From the NCBI RefSeq assembly GCF_001552255.1, contig NZ_BCQV01000009.1, forward strand, positions 16,139 to 80,138: DNA of 64,000 nucleotides, read 5' to 3'. The stretch is from Alicyclobacillus shizuokensis NBRC 103103. Lineage in GTDB: Bacteria; Bacillota; Bacilli; Alicyclobacillales; Alicyclobacillaceae. Positions 1 through 10,888 of the stretch are shown here, piece after piece. The first letter of the stretch is position 1, and each line of letters begins with the position of its first letter. Made by a program: the position numbers and the translations under genes. Under the pieces are notes generated by a model. That model had not been told where the DNA came from and ran no database searches. It saw only the letters and a program-made list of their open reading frames with translations.

Positions 1-22
1 TTGACGTTTGACGAATCCTGTG

Positions 23-54
23 TGCGGTCCCGGGCTCGGTGCCCGTGGGCCGCA
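23..54 (+). terminator. Hairpin with T-rich tail, terminator of an upstream gene
   Basis: The arms TGCGG and CCGCA close an imperfect GC-rich hairpin whose inner arms also pair. It is followed by TCTTTGATTTT. It most likely ends transcription of a gene that lies before the window. The remaining bases up to about position 127 hold no gene that I can see. Confidence 0.5.
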
Positions 55-127
55 TCTTTGATTTTGACCCATTGTGGTTTGCGCGGCTGGTTCTGTCACG
101 CAGGTGCCGAGATCGACGTCTAAATGA

Positions 128-688
128 GTGACACGGGGGGTGTGGCGTCCTTTGTTCGAGGCATCCAATACCCCACCCGTCGATCCGATGGCCCTTCTGG
201 ACGAATGGATGCGCCTGTACGGGCAGGACGTCCTCAATCTGGCTTATTCCTATGTCCGCAATTATCATCAGGCGGAAGATATCGCCCAAGATGTGTTCTT
301 GCGTGCGTTTGCCAAGATGGACTCGTTTCGCGGAGATAGCAGCGTAAAAACCTGGTTGTTAACCATCACCGCCAACCGTTGCAAAGACTATCTGCGCTCG
401 TGGGTCGTTCAGCGTGTCGTCGTGGATGATGAGCATCTCAACCAGGTCGTGGATGATGTTTCACCGGAACTGGAGGTCGCACGGAAGTTGGAAGAGGATG
501 GACTGTGGGCGGCTGTGCACTCCTTGCCGGCCAAGTATAGCGAGGTATTGATTCTCTATTACCGACATGACCTCAGCAGCCGGGAGATTGCCGAGGTGTT
601 GAACACGACAGACCAGAACGTCCGTACAAGACTGCATCGGGGCCGAGCGATGTTGAAACGGCTTCTGGAGGGGGAAGGCAGTCTGTGA
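128..688 (+). CDS. ECF RNA polymerase sigma factor (sigma-70 family)
   Basis: This is an alternative sigma factor that directs RNA polymerase to a stress or envelope regulon. Region 2 is visible in the YSYVRNYHQAEDIAQDVFLRAF stretch (given here as family signature; about residues 38-59), with the -10 recognition segment WLLTITANRCKDYLRS after it. Region 4 follows as LPAKYSEVLILYYRHDLSSREIAEVLNTT-like helix-turn-helix sequence near the C-terminus. The start is uncertain: GTG at 128 and ATG at 188 are in frame and neither has a good Shine-Dalgarno sequence. The ATG at 188 gives 166 residues, normal for a minimal ECF factor. The stop codon overlaps the GTG of the next gene, so the two are co-translated, as is usual for an ECF factor and its anti-sigma factor. 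The exact ECF group cannot be told from sequence alone. Confidence 0.88.
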   Translation: MTRGVWRPLFEASNTPPVDPMALLDEWMRLYGQDVLNLAYSYVRNYHQAEDIAQDVFLRAFAKMDSFRGDSSVKTWLLTITANRCKDYLRSWVVQRVVVDDEHLNQVVDDVSPELEVARKLEEDGLWAAVHSLPAKYSEVLILYYRHDLSSREIAEVLNTTDQNVRTRLHRGRAMLKRLLEGEGSL

Positions 689-1698
689 ACAAGTATCCGC
701 ATGATGTGGAGAGACTGAGGGCGCTTCCGAAGATTCCGTTTTCCCAGACCTTGCATCAGAGAATTTTGGCGGCAGCGCAGTCTACCCATGAATCCGAATC
801 GGCGGTCCGTGGGCCGCGGGAGCGGCGCTGGAACCAGTTATTGGGCGTATCCGGCATGCTGGCGGCGGCTGTCATGGTGGCTGCGGTGCTCTCCTCGGAC
901 GTGGTTTCCAATCGTCATGGTCAGCACTCGCAGGTCATCCAGCAGTCCGACTCCAGGGCAGCGCAGAGCAAGGCTGCGGGCCAGACGGGTTCGCCCATCC
1001 CGGCATCGGTTTCTCCTCAGCACGTCCAGGCAGCGCCGTTGAAAGTCGAATCCATCTGGATTGGGTCTGATGCCGAGCACCCTGGGGATGTGGTTTACGC
1101 GCGTTTGCGCAATAACGGCTCCCGCTCCTTGGGACGCTACGATGTTATAGGGGTGTTGGGCTTTGGTCCTGGTGCGGATAAACAGGATATGCTGAGCTAT
1201 GATCACCTGATCCTCACGAACGGGCCGGATCGGCCGATTCGTCCCGGCACGGAGGGGACGTGGTCCTTTCGTCCCCTCGGCGTGAGTGAGAACGAGTGGA
1301 ACAGCGCCACCTTTCCACATCTGTGGTTTTTGCAGAGCGCGGCCGCGTCGGCACAGTCGTCTTCACCTTGGCGGCCGGTGTCGGGACTGCAAGTGCAGGA
1401 CTTGCACGTTCAGCCAGGGGATCATCCGGGCCAGGTGAAGGTAGGAGGCTTCTTGATGAACGACCGCCGCACTCGGGCCTCGTTGGACGATGTGTGGGCT
1501 ATCGTCTGGTTGGCGCCGCCGGGTGTATCTGACTGGACGAATTCGCGCGCCATCCGCTTCATCAGCAGCCTGCGAGGGGCGGCGGGCGTTCATTCGCTTG
1601 CCGCCGGCCGTTCGCACGCAGTATACTTTCCGCTGCTGGGGCCCAATATCGATTATCGTCAACTGGTGCCGCACCTGGTGCTGGTAGAGCCGTCGTAG
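685..1698 (+). CDS. Membrane-anchored ECF partner, probable anti-sigma factor with duplicated external domain
   Basis: The protein has 337 residues. A cytoplasmic segment of about 50 residues (LRALPKIPFSQTLHQRI near residue 10) resembles the N-terminal sigma-binding segments of RsiX-like anti-sigma factors. A single membrane helix follows at about residues 52-72 (GMLAAAVMVAAVLSS). No HxxxCxxC zinc anti-sigma motif is present. The outer part contains two similar units of about 100 residues, one from about residue 118 (LKVESIWIGSDAEHPGDVVY) and one from about residue 235 (LQVQDLHVQPGDHPGQVKVG). Their length and pattern recall Bacillus SLAP-type domains, but this is only a resemblance. The GTG start overlaps the sigma stop by 4 bases. 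Inference: it holds the sigma factor at the membrane and senses an envelope signal. Confidence 0.6.
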   Translation: MNKYPHDVERLRALPKIPFSQTLHQRILAAAQSTHESESAVRGPRERRWNQLLGVSGMLAAAVMVAAVLSSDVVSNRHGQHSQVIQQSDSRAAQSKAAGQTGSPIPASVSPQHVQAAPLKVESIWIGSDAEHPGDVVYARLRNNGSRSLGRYDVIGVLGFGPGADKQDMLSYDHLILTNGPDRPIRPGTEGTWSFRPLGVSENEWNSATFPHLWFLQSAAASAQSSSPWRPVSGLQVQDLHVQPGDHPGQVKVGGFLMNDRRTRASLDDVWAIVWLAPPGVSDWTNSRAIRFISSLRGAAGVHSLAAGRSHAVYFPLLGPNIDYRQLVPHLVLVEPS

Positions 1699-1715
1699 GA
1701 AGGCGGGGTGATTGT

Positions 1716-1991
1716 ATGACCACGCGGTTCAGTGTGAGCGAACTCGCACAGATGCTGCAGGCGCCCGTGGAAGTGGTCCGGCAGGCGGTGGATGAACTGG
1801 CTGATCATGGAGAGTTGACCGCGGAGTCGTTCGTGTTCGGAGACCGAAACTGGCGCGTCGCCCCGAGCGATGTGAAACGGGTGCAGGACTGGATAGCGGA
1901 GCACAACGCAAAAGGTGAAGCGGTTCATCGAAAACCTGCGCGCAGAGTGCGGCGGAAGGTGGTCCGGCCAGCGGACACCGCCTGCGATTGA
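1716..1991 (+). CDS. Small helix-turn-helix-like protein with basic tail
   Basis: This 91-residue protein is not one I recognise. Residues 5-35 (FSVSELAQMLQAPVEVVRQA and onward) read like a DNA-binding helix-turn-helix of the MerR or winged-helix kind. A short strand-like segment (FVFGDRNWRVAPSDVKRV) follows, and the C-terminus carries RKPARRVRRKVVRP, strongly basic and suited to nucleic acid contact. The ATG is preceded by GGGGTG about 8 bases upstream. The gene lies 17 bases after the sigma partner and could be in the same transcript. The fold is an inference, and targets are unknown. Confidence 0.6.
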   Translation: MTTRFSVSELAQMLQAPVEVVRQAVDELADHGELTAESFVFGDRNWRVAPSDVKRVQDWIAEHNAKGEAVHRKPARRVRRKVVRPADTACD

Positions 1992-2141
1992 GAGCCGGCC
2001 TCGGCTGTTGGTTGCAGTCCCCGGCGGCGTGATCTACACTGGGGGCAATTCCAAAAGTATCAGGACAGGATTTAGGCTGGTCGCGCGGGTGTGGAATGTG
2101 ATGTCGCCCGGCGGAAGTGAACGCGAAGGGGTAAAAGCAGC

Positions 2142-3260
2142 ATGAAGATCGGGGTGCCGAAAGAGATCAAAAACAACGAAAACCGGGTGGCCATGACTCC
2201 GGCTGGCGTGCACACTCTGGTTGGAGCCGGTCATGAGGTTTACATGGAGAGCGGAGCGGGGGAGGGCAGCGGATTTTCCAACGAGGACTTTATCCAGGCG
2301 GGAGCGCAGATCCTGGCTGCTGCCGAGGATGTCTGGGGACAGGCGGACATGGTCATGAAGGTCAAAGAGCCGCTCCCGGATGAGTACCGGTACTTCCGCT
2401 CCGGGCTTGTTCTGTTCACGTATCTGCATTTGGCTCCGCTTCCCGAACTGACCAAGGAGCTCATGCAAAGCGGCGTGACCGCCATCGCCTATGAGACGGT
2501 GCAGCTGCCGGACGGGACGCTGCCACTGCTGACGCCGATGAGCGAGGTAGCCGGTCGGATGTCCATCCAAGTCGGGGCCCATCATCTGGAGCGTCCTCAT
2601 CGAGGCCTGGGCGTGCTGCTCGGCGGCGTTCCGGGTGTGCCGGCCGCTAAGGTGGTCGTTGTCGGCGGGGGCACGGTGGGGCTGAACGCGGCCCGCATCG
2701 CGCTGGGCATGGGTGCTCAGGTGTCCATACTGGACATCAACCCGGCGCGGCTGGCGTACATCGACGAGGTCTATCAAGGCCGGATTCAGACCATCATGTC
2801 CAACGATTACAATCTCTATCATGAGCTACAGGATTGCGACCTGCTGATTGGCGCGGTGCTGGTTCCTGGGGCCCGCACGCCGAAGATCATCAAGACCGAT
2901 ATGGTGCGGTCCATGAAACCAGGCAGTGTCATTGTGGATGTAGCCATTGACCAGGGCGGATCAGTCGAGACGATTGATCGCATCACCACCCACGATGATC
3001 CGACATACGAAAAATTTGGTGTGGTCCACTACGCGGTCGCCAACATGCCAGGGGCCGTACCGCGGACTTCGACGTTGGCTTTGACCAATGTGACCATTCC
3101 GTACGCCTTGCAAATAGCCAATAAGGGGGCGCACCAGGCCATCCGCGACAATGCCGCGTTGGCGCGCGGGGTGAACGTGGTGGGCGGCAAACTGACTTAT
3201 GAGGCGGTTGCCGAGTCGTTGAACCTGCCTTACACGCCGCTGGCCGATGTGGTTGGATAG
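2142..3260 (+). CDS. ald: Alanine dehydrogenase
   Basis: The enzyme interconverts L-alanine and pyruvate plus ammonia with NAD in the cytoplasm. In Bacillus it supports growth on alanine and normal sporulation. The 372-residue length is typical. The N-terminus [20 protein letters not shown] is the family signature with the catalytic lysine-arginine region. The NAD Rossmann motif [20 protein letters not shown] lies near residues 167-186, and [11 protein letters not shown] and [10 protein letters not shown] follow as in Ald. The ATG has AAGGGG upstream. The gene seems to stand alone, with a hairpin after it. Confidence 0.96.
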   Translation: MKIGVPKEIKNNENRVAMTPAGVHTLVGAGHEVYMESGAGEGSGFSNEDFIQAGAQILAAAEDVWGQADMVMKVKEPLPDEYRYFRSGLVLFTYLHLAPLPELTKELMQSGVTAIAYETVQLPDGTLPLLTPMSEVAGRMSIQVGAHHLERPHRGLGVLLGGVPGVPAAKVVVVGGGTVGLNAARIALGMGAQVSILDINPARLAYIDEVYQGRIQTIMSNDYNLYHELQDCDLLIGAVLVPGARTPKIIKTDMVRSMKPGSVIVDVAIDQGGSVETIDRITTHDDPTYEKFGVVHYAVANMPGAVPRTSTLALTNVTIPYALQIANKGAHQAIRDNAALARGVNVVGGKLTYEAVAESLNLPYTPLADVVG

Positions 3261-3364
3261 TATGCGCGGGAGAATCGGCGTGTCGAACCGGGGCCAGTCC
3301 TATGCCCTGCATGTCGCTGCCGATGGTTTGGTGTGGAAGTGTTCCTGTTGACCGCAGCATGGCG

Positions 3365-3393
3365 CGCCCGCTTGGAGGGGTTCCGAGCGGGCG
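3365..3393 (+). terminator. Hairpin after ald
   Basis: CGCCCGCT and AGCGGGCG form a perfect 8-base stem with a 13-base loop. No T-run follows, so termination would be weak or factor-assisted. It separates ald from the next promoter. Confidence 0.45.
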
Positions 3394-3411
3394 TGAAACT
3401 TATGTGACGAT

Positions 3412-3440
3412 CTGTCCACAAGGCCTGTTTGGTGTATGAT
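3412..3440 (+). promoter_or_regulatory. Candidate vegetative promoter of the CuA lipoprotein gene
   Basis: CTGTCC at 3412-3417 and TATGAT at 3435-3440 are separated by 17 bases. The -10 is good and the -35 is fair. The start codon lies 48 bases downstream. Confidence 0.4.
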
Positions 3441-3487
3441 AGAGGGGTACTGGGAATGACACCGCAAGGGCTGGGGGGAAACTGCGG

Positions 3488-3862
3488 ATGAAAACAGGCT
3501 GGGCCGCGCTAGCGGTGGCGACGGTCATGCTGATGGCGGGAGGCTGCGGACAGGCCAATCAGTCCACGTCCAAGGTCCCGGCCGACGCCGTGAAGGTCAA
3601 AGTAGTGGCGTCCGATTTCAAATGGTCGCTGAGCCAAACTGACTTTGCGGTGGGAAAACCGATAGATTTTGTCGTCAGTTCGAAGCAGGGGACACATGGA
3701 TTTTCCATTGATGGCACGGATATCAGTCAGACTGTGTCGCAGGGGGATGCCCCGGTGAATGTGGTGTTCACTCCGAAGAAGGCGGGCACCTATACGATTC
3801 GCTGCGATGTGTATTGCGGTTCTGGACACCAAGACATGGTTGCCAAGTTTCATGTGCATTGA
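3488..3862 (+). CDS. Secreted lipoprotein with a CuA-type cupredoxin domain
   Basis: This 124-residue protein has a lipoprotein signal peptide ending in MLMAGGC, with Cys20 as the lipidated residue. The cupredoxin domain keeps every ligand of the binuclear CuA centre of cytochrome oxidase subunit II: His70 in THGF, then Cys106, Cys110, His114 and Met117 in CDVYCGSGHQDM (CxxxCxxxHxxM). It lacks the two transmembrane helices of a real subunit II and no oxidase genes lie nearby. It should sit on the outer face of the membrane and carry electrons or copper. A role as an electron shuttle, a copper chaperone or a remnant oxidase domain cannot be separated from sequence. Confidence 0.82.
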   Translation: MKTGWAALAVATVMLMAGGCGQANQSTSKVPADAVKVKVVASDFKWSLSQTDFAVGKPIDFVVSSKQGTHGFSIDGTDISQTVSQGDAPVNVVFTPKKAGTYTIRCDVYCGSGHQDMVAKFHVH

Positions 3863-3892
3863 GCATGTTTCGATGACGAAAGGGTGAGGTGA

Positions 3893-4201
3893 ATGGTCAC
3901 TGAGGAGCAGGTGCGCAGTGTTCTGACGGAAGTGGTGGATCCTGAGATTCAAATTGATATTGTCAATCTCGGCATGGTCTATGGGATCGACATATCGGAG
4001 GACGGAAAAAAGGTCAAGATCACCATGACTTTGACCACCATGGGTTGCCCAGCTTACGACATGCTGCGCGATGACATCATTGAACGGGTTGGCAGCTTTG
4101 AGGGTGTGGAGGACGTAGAAGTGGAGTTGACGTTCGATCCGCCCTGGGATAAGGAAATGATGTCCGAAGAGGCGAAGCTGGTTTTCAAATATTTGTTCTG
4201 A
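3893..4201 (+). CDS. MIP18/DUF59-family iron-sulfur assembly protein (SufT/PaaD-like)
   Basis: This 102-residue protein is a single MIP18 (DUF59) domain. It shows the usual opening VDPEIQIDIVNLGMVYGI, the TTMGCPAYDML loop with the conserved cysteine, and the C-terminal LTFDPPWDKEMMSEEAK, where the FxPPW motif is the family hallmark. Relatives such as SufT help deliver or mature Fe-S clusters. It lies directly upstream of sufC, which supports that role. The ATG has AGGTGA just upstream. The name sufT is plausible but I have not assigned it. Confidence 0.88.
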   Translation: MVTEEQVRSVLTEVVDPEIQIDIVNLGMVYGIDISEDGKKVKITMTLTTMGCPAYDMLRDDIIERVGSFEGVEDVEVELTFDPPWDKEMMSEEAKLVFKYLF

Positions 4202-4241
4202 ACAATCGGCGCCCAATAAAATTCGGGCATGCGCCTTGCAA

Positions 4242-4291
4242 TTGACAGCGTATATGGTACGCTGTGGATGTAAACATGACTTCATGAGTCA
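4242..4291 (+). promoter_or_regulatory. suf promoter region with two dyad operators
   Basis: A perfect -35 hexamer TTGACA (4242-4247) is overlapped by the dyad CAGCGTA-TATGG-TACGCTG (4246-4264). A second, shorter dyad TGACT-TCATG-AGTCA lies at 4277-4291. The expected -10 position (about 4264-4271) has no good TATAAT match. The layout suggests a repressed or activated promoter. The Rrf2 protein encoded downstream at 9928 is the obvious candidate regulator, but that is inference. Confidence 0.5.
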
Positions 4292-4338
4292 ACTTTTAGG
4301 TACGCGGCTGAGATCTTGCTGGGAAAGAGGTTGGTCAC

Positions 4339-5124
4339 ATGTCATCGCCGGTATTGACAATTGAAGATTTGCGTGTGTCTGTTGAAGACAAGGAGATTGT
4401 GAAGGGCCTGAGCCTGCAGATAAAAGGCGGTGAAATCCACGCCGTCATGGGTCCCAATGGGACCGGGAAAAGCACCTTGGCATCCGCGCTCATGGGTCAC
4501 CCCGCTTATTCGGTCACGAGTGGCCGGGTGACGTTGGACGGTGAAGATGTCCTGGCCATGTCGGTGGATGAACGCGCTCGCGCCGGTTTGTTCTTGGCGA
4601 TGCAGTATCCGGCGGAGGTGTCGGGCGTATCAAATGCCAACTTTCTCCGGACCGCTTTGAATGCGCGGCGAGGAGAAGGCAACGAACTGCCGGTCATCAA
4701 GTTTCACAGGCTGTTGCAGCAGAAGATGAAGGATCTCAATATCGACCCATCGTTTGCCGAGCGTTATTTAAACGAAGGCTTTTCCGGCGGTGAGAAGAAG
4801 CGCAACGAAATTTTGCAGATGAGCCTGCTGGAGCCGAAGATTGCCATTCTGGACGAGATTGACTCGGGCCTGGACATCGACGCGTTGAAGCTGGTGGCCG
4901 ATGCGGTCAACCAACTGCGCTCTCCCCAGACCGGGTTCCTGATCATCACGCACTATCAGCGGCTGCTGCAGTACATCGTTCCGGATTATGTGCACGTGAT
5001 GATGCAGGGCCGAATCGTGAAGTCTGGCGATAAAACGCTGGCGGAGTACCTGGAGGCGAACGGATACGACACGCTGAAACGGGAACTCGGCATCGTCGAC
5101 GAGACGGTCGGCGCCGAAGCGTAA
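4339..5124 (+). CDS. sufC: Fe-S cluster assembly ATPase SufC
   Basis: SufC is the ABC-type ATPase of the SufBCD scaffold, which assembles Fe-S clusters in the cytoplasm. The 261-residue protein has Walker A GPNGTGKST (about residues 38-46), the Q-loop MQYPAEVSGVSN that is characteristic of SufC, the signature LNEGFSGGEKKRNEILQM and Walker B IAILDEIDSGLDID. It is the first gene of sufCDSUB, with sufD starting 12 bases later, so the scaffold proteins are made together. Confidence 0.97.
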   Translation: MSSPVLTIEDLRVSVEDKEIVKGLSLQIKGGEIHAVMGPNGTGKSTLASALMGHPAYSVTSGRVTLDGEDVLAMSVDERARAGLFLAMQYPAEVSGVSNANFLRTALNARRGEGNELPVIKFHRLLQQKMKDLNIDPSFAERYLNEGFSGGEKKRNEILQMSLLEPKIAILDEIDSGLDIDALKLVADAVNQLRSPQTGFLIITHYQRLLQYIVPDYVHVMMQGRIVKSGDKTLAEYLEANGYDTLKRELGIVDETVGAEA

Positions 5125-5136
5125 GGAGGTAGGACG

Positions 5137-8088
<2,952 letters not shown>

Positions 8089-8132
8089 CCCTTCCGTGAT
8101 AACATTGTCGAGCGAAAAGGAGGAGACGGAAA

Positions 8133-9530
8133 ATGGCCAAGTCGCTTCCCGAGATTGAGGAGTACCAGTATGGTTTTCGGGATCGGGACGTGTCGGTCGT
8201 CAAATTCCAGAAGGGCTTGAACCGCAAGGTCGTTGAGGAGATCTCCATGATGAAGAACGAGCCGGGCTGGATGACCGATTTCCGGTTGCGTTCACTCGAG
8301 ATCTTTCAGTCCAAACCGATGCCGACTTGGGGCGGAGACCTGTCCGAACTGGACTTTGACGATATTACCTATTACGTGAAGCCAACGGAGCGGCAAGGCA
8401 AGACCTGGGAGGAGGTGCCGGACGAAATCAAGCAGACCTTTGACCGTCTCGGCATCCCGGAGGCGGAGCAGAAGTTCTTGGCTGGTGTGTCGGCCCAGTA
8501 CGAGTCCGAAGTGGTGTACCACTCGATGAAGAAGGACCTCGAAGAGCAGGGCATCCTGTTCATGGACACCGACTCCGCGCTGCGGGAGCATCCGGAAATC
8601 TTCAAGGAGTACTTTGGAACGGTGGTGCCGCCGGAGGACAACAAGTTTGCTGCCTTGAACAGTGCGGTCTGGAGCGGCGGCAGTTTCATCTACGTGCCCA
8701 AGGGCGTGAAGGCGGAGGTGCCGCTGCAAGCCTACTTCCGCATCAACTCGGAGAATATGGGTCAGTTTGAACGCACGCTCATCATCTGCGACGATGACAG
8801 TTTTGTGCATTATGTCGAGGGCTGCACGGCGCCCATCTACAGCACCAACTCGTTGCACAGTGCGGTGGTCGAAATCATTGTCAAGGACAGGGCGCGCTGC
8901 CGCTATACGACCATCCAAAACTGGGCGCCTAACATTTACAACCTGGTAACGAAGCGGGCCGTCGCCTACAAGGACGCGACCATGGAGTGGGTCGACGGGA
9001 ATATCGGATCGAAGTTGACCATGAAATACCCGAGCGTCTACATGATGGACGAGGGCGCGAAGGCGATGGTGCTGTCGATCGCGGTCGCCGGAAGGGGCCA
9101 GCATCAGGACGCCGGTGCGAAGGTTGTTCACAACGCACCCAATACCACGTCGACAATTGTGTCGAAGTCCATCAGCAAGCACGGAGGCAAGACCACGTAC
9201 CGGGGGTTGGCCAGCTTCGGACCGAATGCGCGCGACGCCAAAGCGAACATCAAGTGTGATACGCTCATCTTCGACGAGGATTCGACGTCCGATACGATTC
9301 CGCACAATGATATCAGGAACGACACCGTGACGCTGGAGCACGAAGCGTCGGTCTCAAAGGTCAGCGAGGAACAGCTGTTCTACCTGATGAGCCGGGGGAT
9401 CTCGGAAGAGGACGCGACGCGGATGATTGTGATGGGCTTCATCGAACCGTTCACGCGCGAGCTGCCGATGGAATATGCGGTGGAGATGAACCGTTTGATC
9501 AAGTTTGAGATGGAAGGGTCTGTGGGCTGA
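8133..9530 (+). CDS. sufB: Fe-S cluster assembly scaffold protein SufB
   Basis: SufB is the main scaffold subunit on which the cluster forms in the SufBC2D complex. It has 465 residues. The segments [37 protein letters not shown] and [15 protein letters not shown] are diagnostic of SufB. A conserved cysteine lies in [20 protein letters not shown]. Codons and base composition match the rest of the operon. Confidence 0.97.
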   Translation: MAKSLPEIEEYQYGFRDRDVSVVKFQKGLNRKVVEEISMMKNEPGWMTDFRLRSLEIFQSKPMPTWGGDLSELDFDDITYYVKPTERQGKTWEEVPDEIKQTFDRLGIPEAEQKFLAGVSAQYESEVVYHSMKKDLEEQGILFMDTDSALREHPEIFKEYFGTVVPPEDNKFAALNSAVWSGGSFIYVPKGVKAEVPLQAYFRINSENMGQFERTLIICDDDSFVHYVEGCTAPIYSTNSLHSAVVEIIVKDRARCRYTTIQNWAPNIYNLVTKRAVAYKDATMEWVDGNIGSKLTMKYPSVYMMDEGAKAMVLSIAVAGRGQHQDAGAKVVHNAPNTTSTIVSKSISKHGGKTTYRGLASFGPNARDAKANIKCDTLIFDEDSTSDTIPHNDIRNDTVTLEHEASVSKVSEEQLFYLMSRGISEEDATRMIVMGFIEPFTRELPMEYAVEMNRLIKFEMEGSVG

Positions 9531-9533
9531 TAT

Positions 9534-9842
9534 ATGAGTTGGATCAAGGTTGCGAGCGCCGCCCAGATTCCAACCGGGCACATGATGCGTGTGCAGGTGG
9601 AGGATGAGGACATCGCTCTGTACCATCTGGATGACGGATGGTACGCGACGTCTGCCATTTGTACCCACGCGTACGCCGACTTGACGACTGGCCGCTTGCA
9701 GGACGCGCTGGTCACCTGTCCAAAACACGGCGGACAATTCAATGTGAAGTCTGGCGCGGCGGTCAAACTCCCGTGTGTCGTTGCGCTCGTAACCTATCCG
9801 GCCGAAGTGCGCGGAGAGGACGTGTTCATCGATTTTGAATGA
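9534..9842 (+). CDS. Rieske-type [2Fe-2S] ferredoxin
   Basis: This small soluble electron carrier has 102 residues. The Rieske ligands are Cys43 and His45 (CTH) and Cys62 and His65 (CPKH), followed by GGQFNVKSG as in dioxygenase-type Rieske ferredoxins. No signal peptide or membrane helix is present, so it is cytoplasmic. It starts 3 bases after the sufB stop, and so is part of the suf transcript. It may supply electrons to assembly or be an early client. No oxygenase gene is in the window. Confidence 0.9.
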   Translation: MSWIKVASAAQIPTGHMMRVQVEDEDIALYHLDDGWYATSAICTHAYADLTTGRLQDALVTCPKHGGQFNVKSGAAVKLPCVVALVTYPAEVRGEDVFIDFE

Positions 9843-9927
9843 CCGTGTCCGGTCGCGGTGATGAACCGGTGGGCGGACGCAGACCGGGACACGGGGCCGA
9901 TCCTTATCCGCAGCAACGGAGGGGATT

Positions 9928-10377
9928 GTGGTGCGAGTTTCGAGCAAAACGGAGTATGGGTTGCGCGCGATGGTGGCGCTGGCGCAGTTGGCCAGCAATC
10001 AACGGCCGGTGCCGTTGCCGCGCATCGCGGATCAGGAAGGAATTCCGGAACAGTATCTCGATCAGATCATCGCGCGGTTGCGACGAGCCGGCTTTGTCAA
10101 GAGCGTGCGTGGGGTCAATGGCGGCTACCTGCTCACCCGCTCGCCTGAGGACATCCGGATTGGCGAGCTGGTGCGGGTTCTGGAAGGCAGTCTGTCGCCC
10201 ATTGGTTGTGTCAGTGAGGAAAATGAGTCGCCCGCCGATTTCTGCGGGCTGTATAAACAATGCCACACTCGCAGTGTCTGGCTCCGTGTGATGGGCGCCG
10301 TGACACAAGCGTTGGATAGCATTTCTCTGGCGGACGTGATGCATGACGAAGTTCCGCTGGCCGTGAAACTTAAGTAG
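9928..10377 (+). CDS. Rrf2-family transcriptional regulator, probable Fe-S sensor
   Basis: This winged-helix regulator has 149 residues. The N-terminus VSSKTEYGLRAMVALAQLA and the wing VRGVNGGYLLTRSPEDI are standard Rrf2 sequence. Cys94, Cys106 and Cys112, with His113 after them, sit where IscR and RsrR bind their cluster; the first spacing (11 residues between cysteines) is wider than in E. coli IscR. The GTG start at 9928 has GGAGGGG just upstream, and a second GTG at 9931 is possible. Being last in the suf operon suggests feedback control of suf, as inferred from context. CymR-type cysteine control is the alternative. Confidence 0.88.
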   Translation: MVRVSSKTEYGLRAMVALAQLASNQRPVPLPRIADQEGIPEQYLDQIIARLRRAGFVKSVRGVNGGYLLTRSPEDIRIGELVRVLEGSLSPIGCVSEENESPADFCGLYKQCHTRSVWLRVMGAVTQALDSISLADVMHDEVPLAVKLK

Positions 10378-10390
10378 TGGGGTGGCGTAG

Positions 10391-10432
10391 AGAGCAAAAG
10401 GCGGTCCCGAATGCGGGACTGCCTTTTGCTCT
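10391..10432. terminator. Strong bidirectional terminator between suf operon and 10.5 kb gene
   Basis: Two 19-base arms (10391-10409 and 10414-10432) pair almost perfectly around the loop AATG, with one G-T pair. The arms carry AAAAGG and CCTTTT, so U-rich tracts are present in either direction. It sits between the convergent rrf2 gene and the minus-strand gene at 10491. Confidence 0.85.
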
Positions 10433-10490
10433 ACCCGCTTGACGGAGCCGTCCACGATACAACATCGCCACAAATGTCACCCGAGAAACA

Positions 10491-10775
10491 CTATTCGGCG
10501 CTGAAGCCCAGATCAATCTTCGGAAGCTGCTGCACCTCTCTCAGTGATTTATCCCGCTGCGCGCAGGCATTGAGGTATTCACGGTAAAGCGCGTCCACAT
10601 CGGGGTGCTGTTGCAGCAGTTTTGTATCCAGGACCAAGTGGTTGCCCGACCTGTCATACGCTACATGGTTGCTCGGGTTGTATCCGTGATCCCGCAGCGT
10701 CGACAGCAGCTTCGACAAGAGTTCTGTCACTTGGAGATGAGCAGCACTCCAGGTTTCCGAAATCGGTCCGCTCAT
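10491..10775 (-). CDS. Hypothetical protein of 94 residues
   Basis: I do not recognise this protein. It is soluble, mostly helical, and without cysteine motifs apart from one in the middle. The ATG at 10775 is preferred because AAAGGA lies 9 bases upstream. The in-frame ATG at 10793 has no ribosome site. It reads away from the peroxiredoxin gene and ends at the shared terminator. Position next to a peroxiredoxin is the only clue to function. Confidence 0.6.
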   Translation of the reverse strand: MSGPISETWSAAHLQVTELLSKLLSTLRDHGYNPSNHVAYDRSGNHLVLDTKLLQQHPDVDALYREYLNACAQRDKSLREVQQLPKIDLGFSAE

Positions 10776-10796
10776 GGCGACCCATCCTTTCATGAT

Positions 10797-10826
10797 TTGA
10801 AGTGCTGATACTGGGTATAGTATAAT
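10797..10826 (+). promoter_or_regulatory. Promoter of the peroxiredoxin gene
   Basis: TTGAAG (10797-10802) and TATAAT (10821-10826) are 18 bases apart. The same stretch read on the other strand has TATACT elements for the divergent gene. A short GTTGG/CCAAC hairpin follows in the leader. Confidence 0.55.
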
Positions 10827-10888
10827 CCAGTTGGAACGGCTTCGCCAACTTTTGGTTGTTCAATTCCGGATTGAAGGAGGTCATGGTC

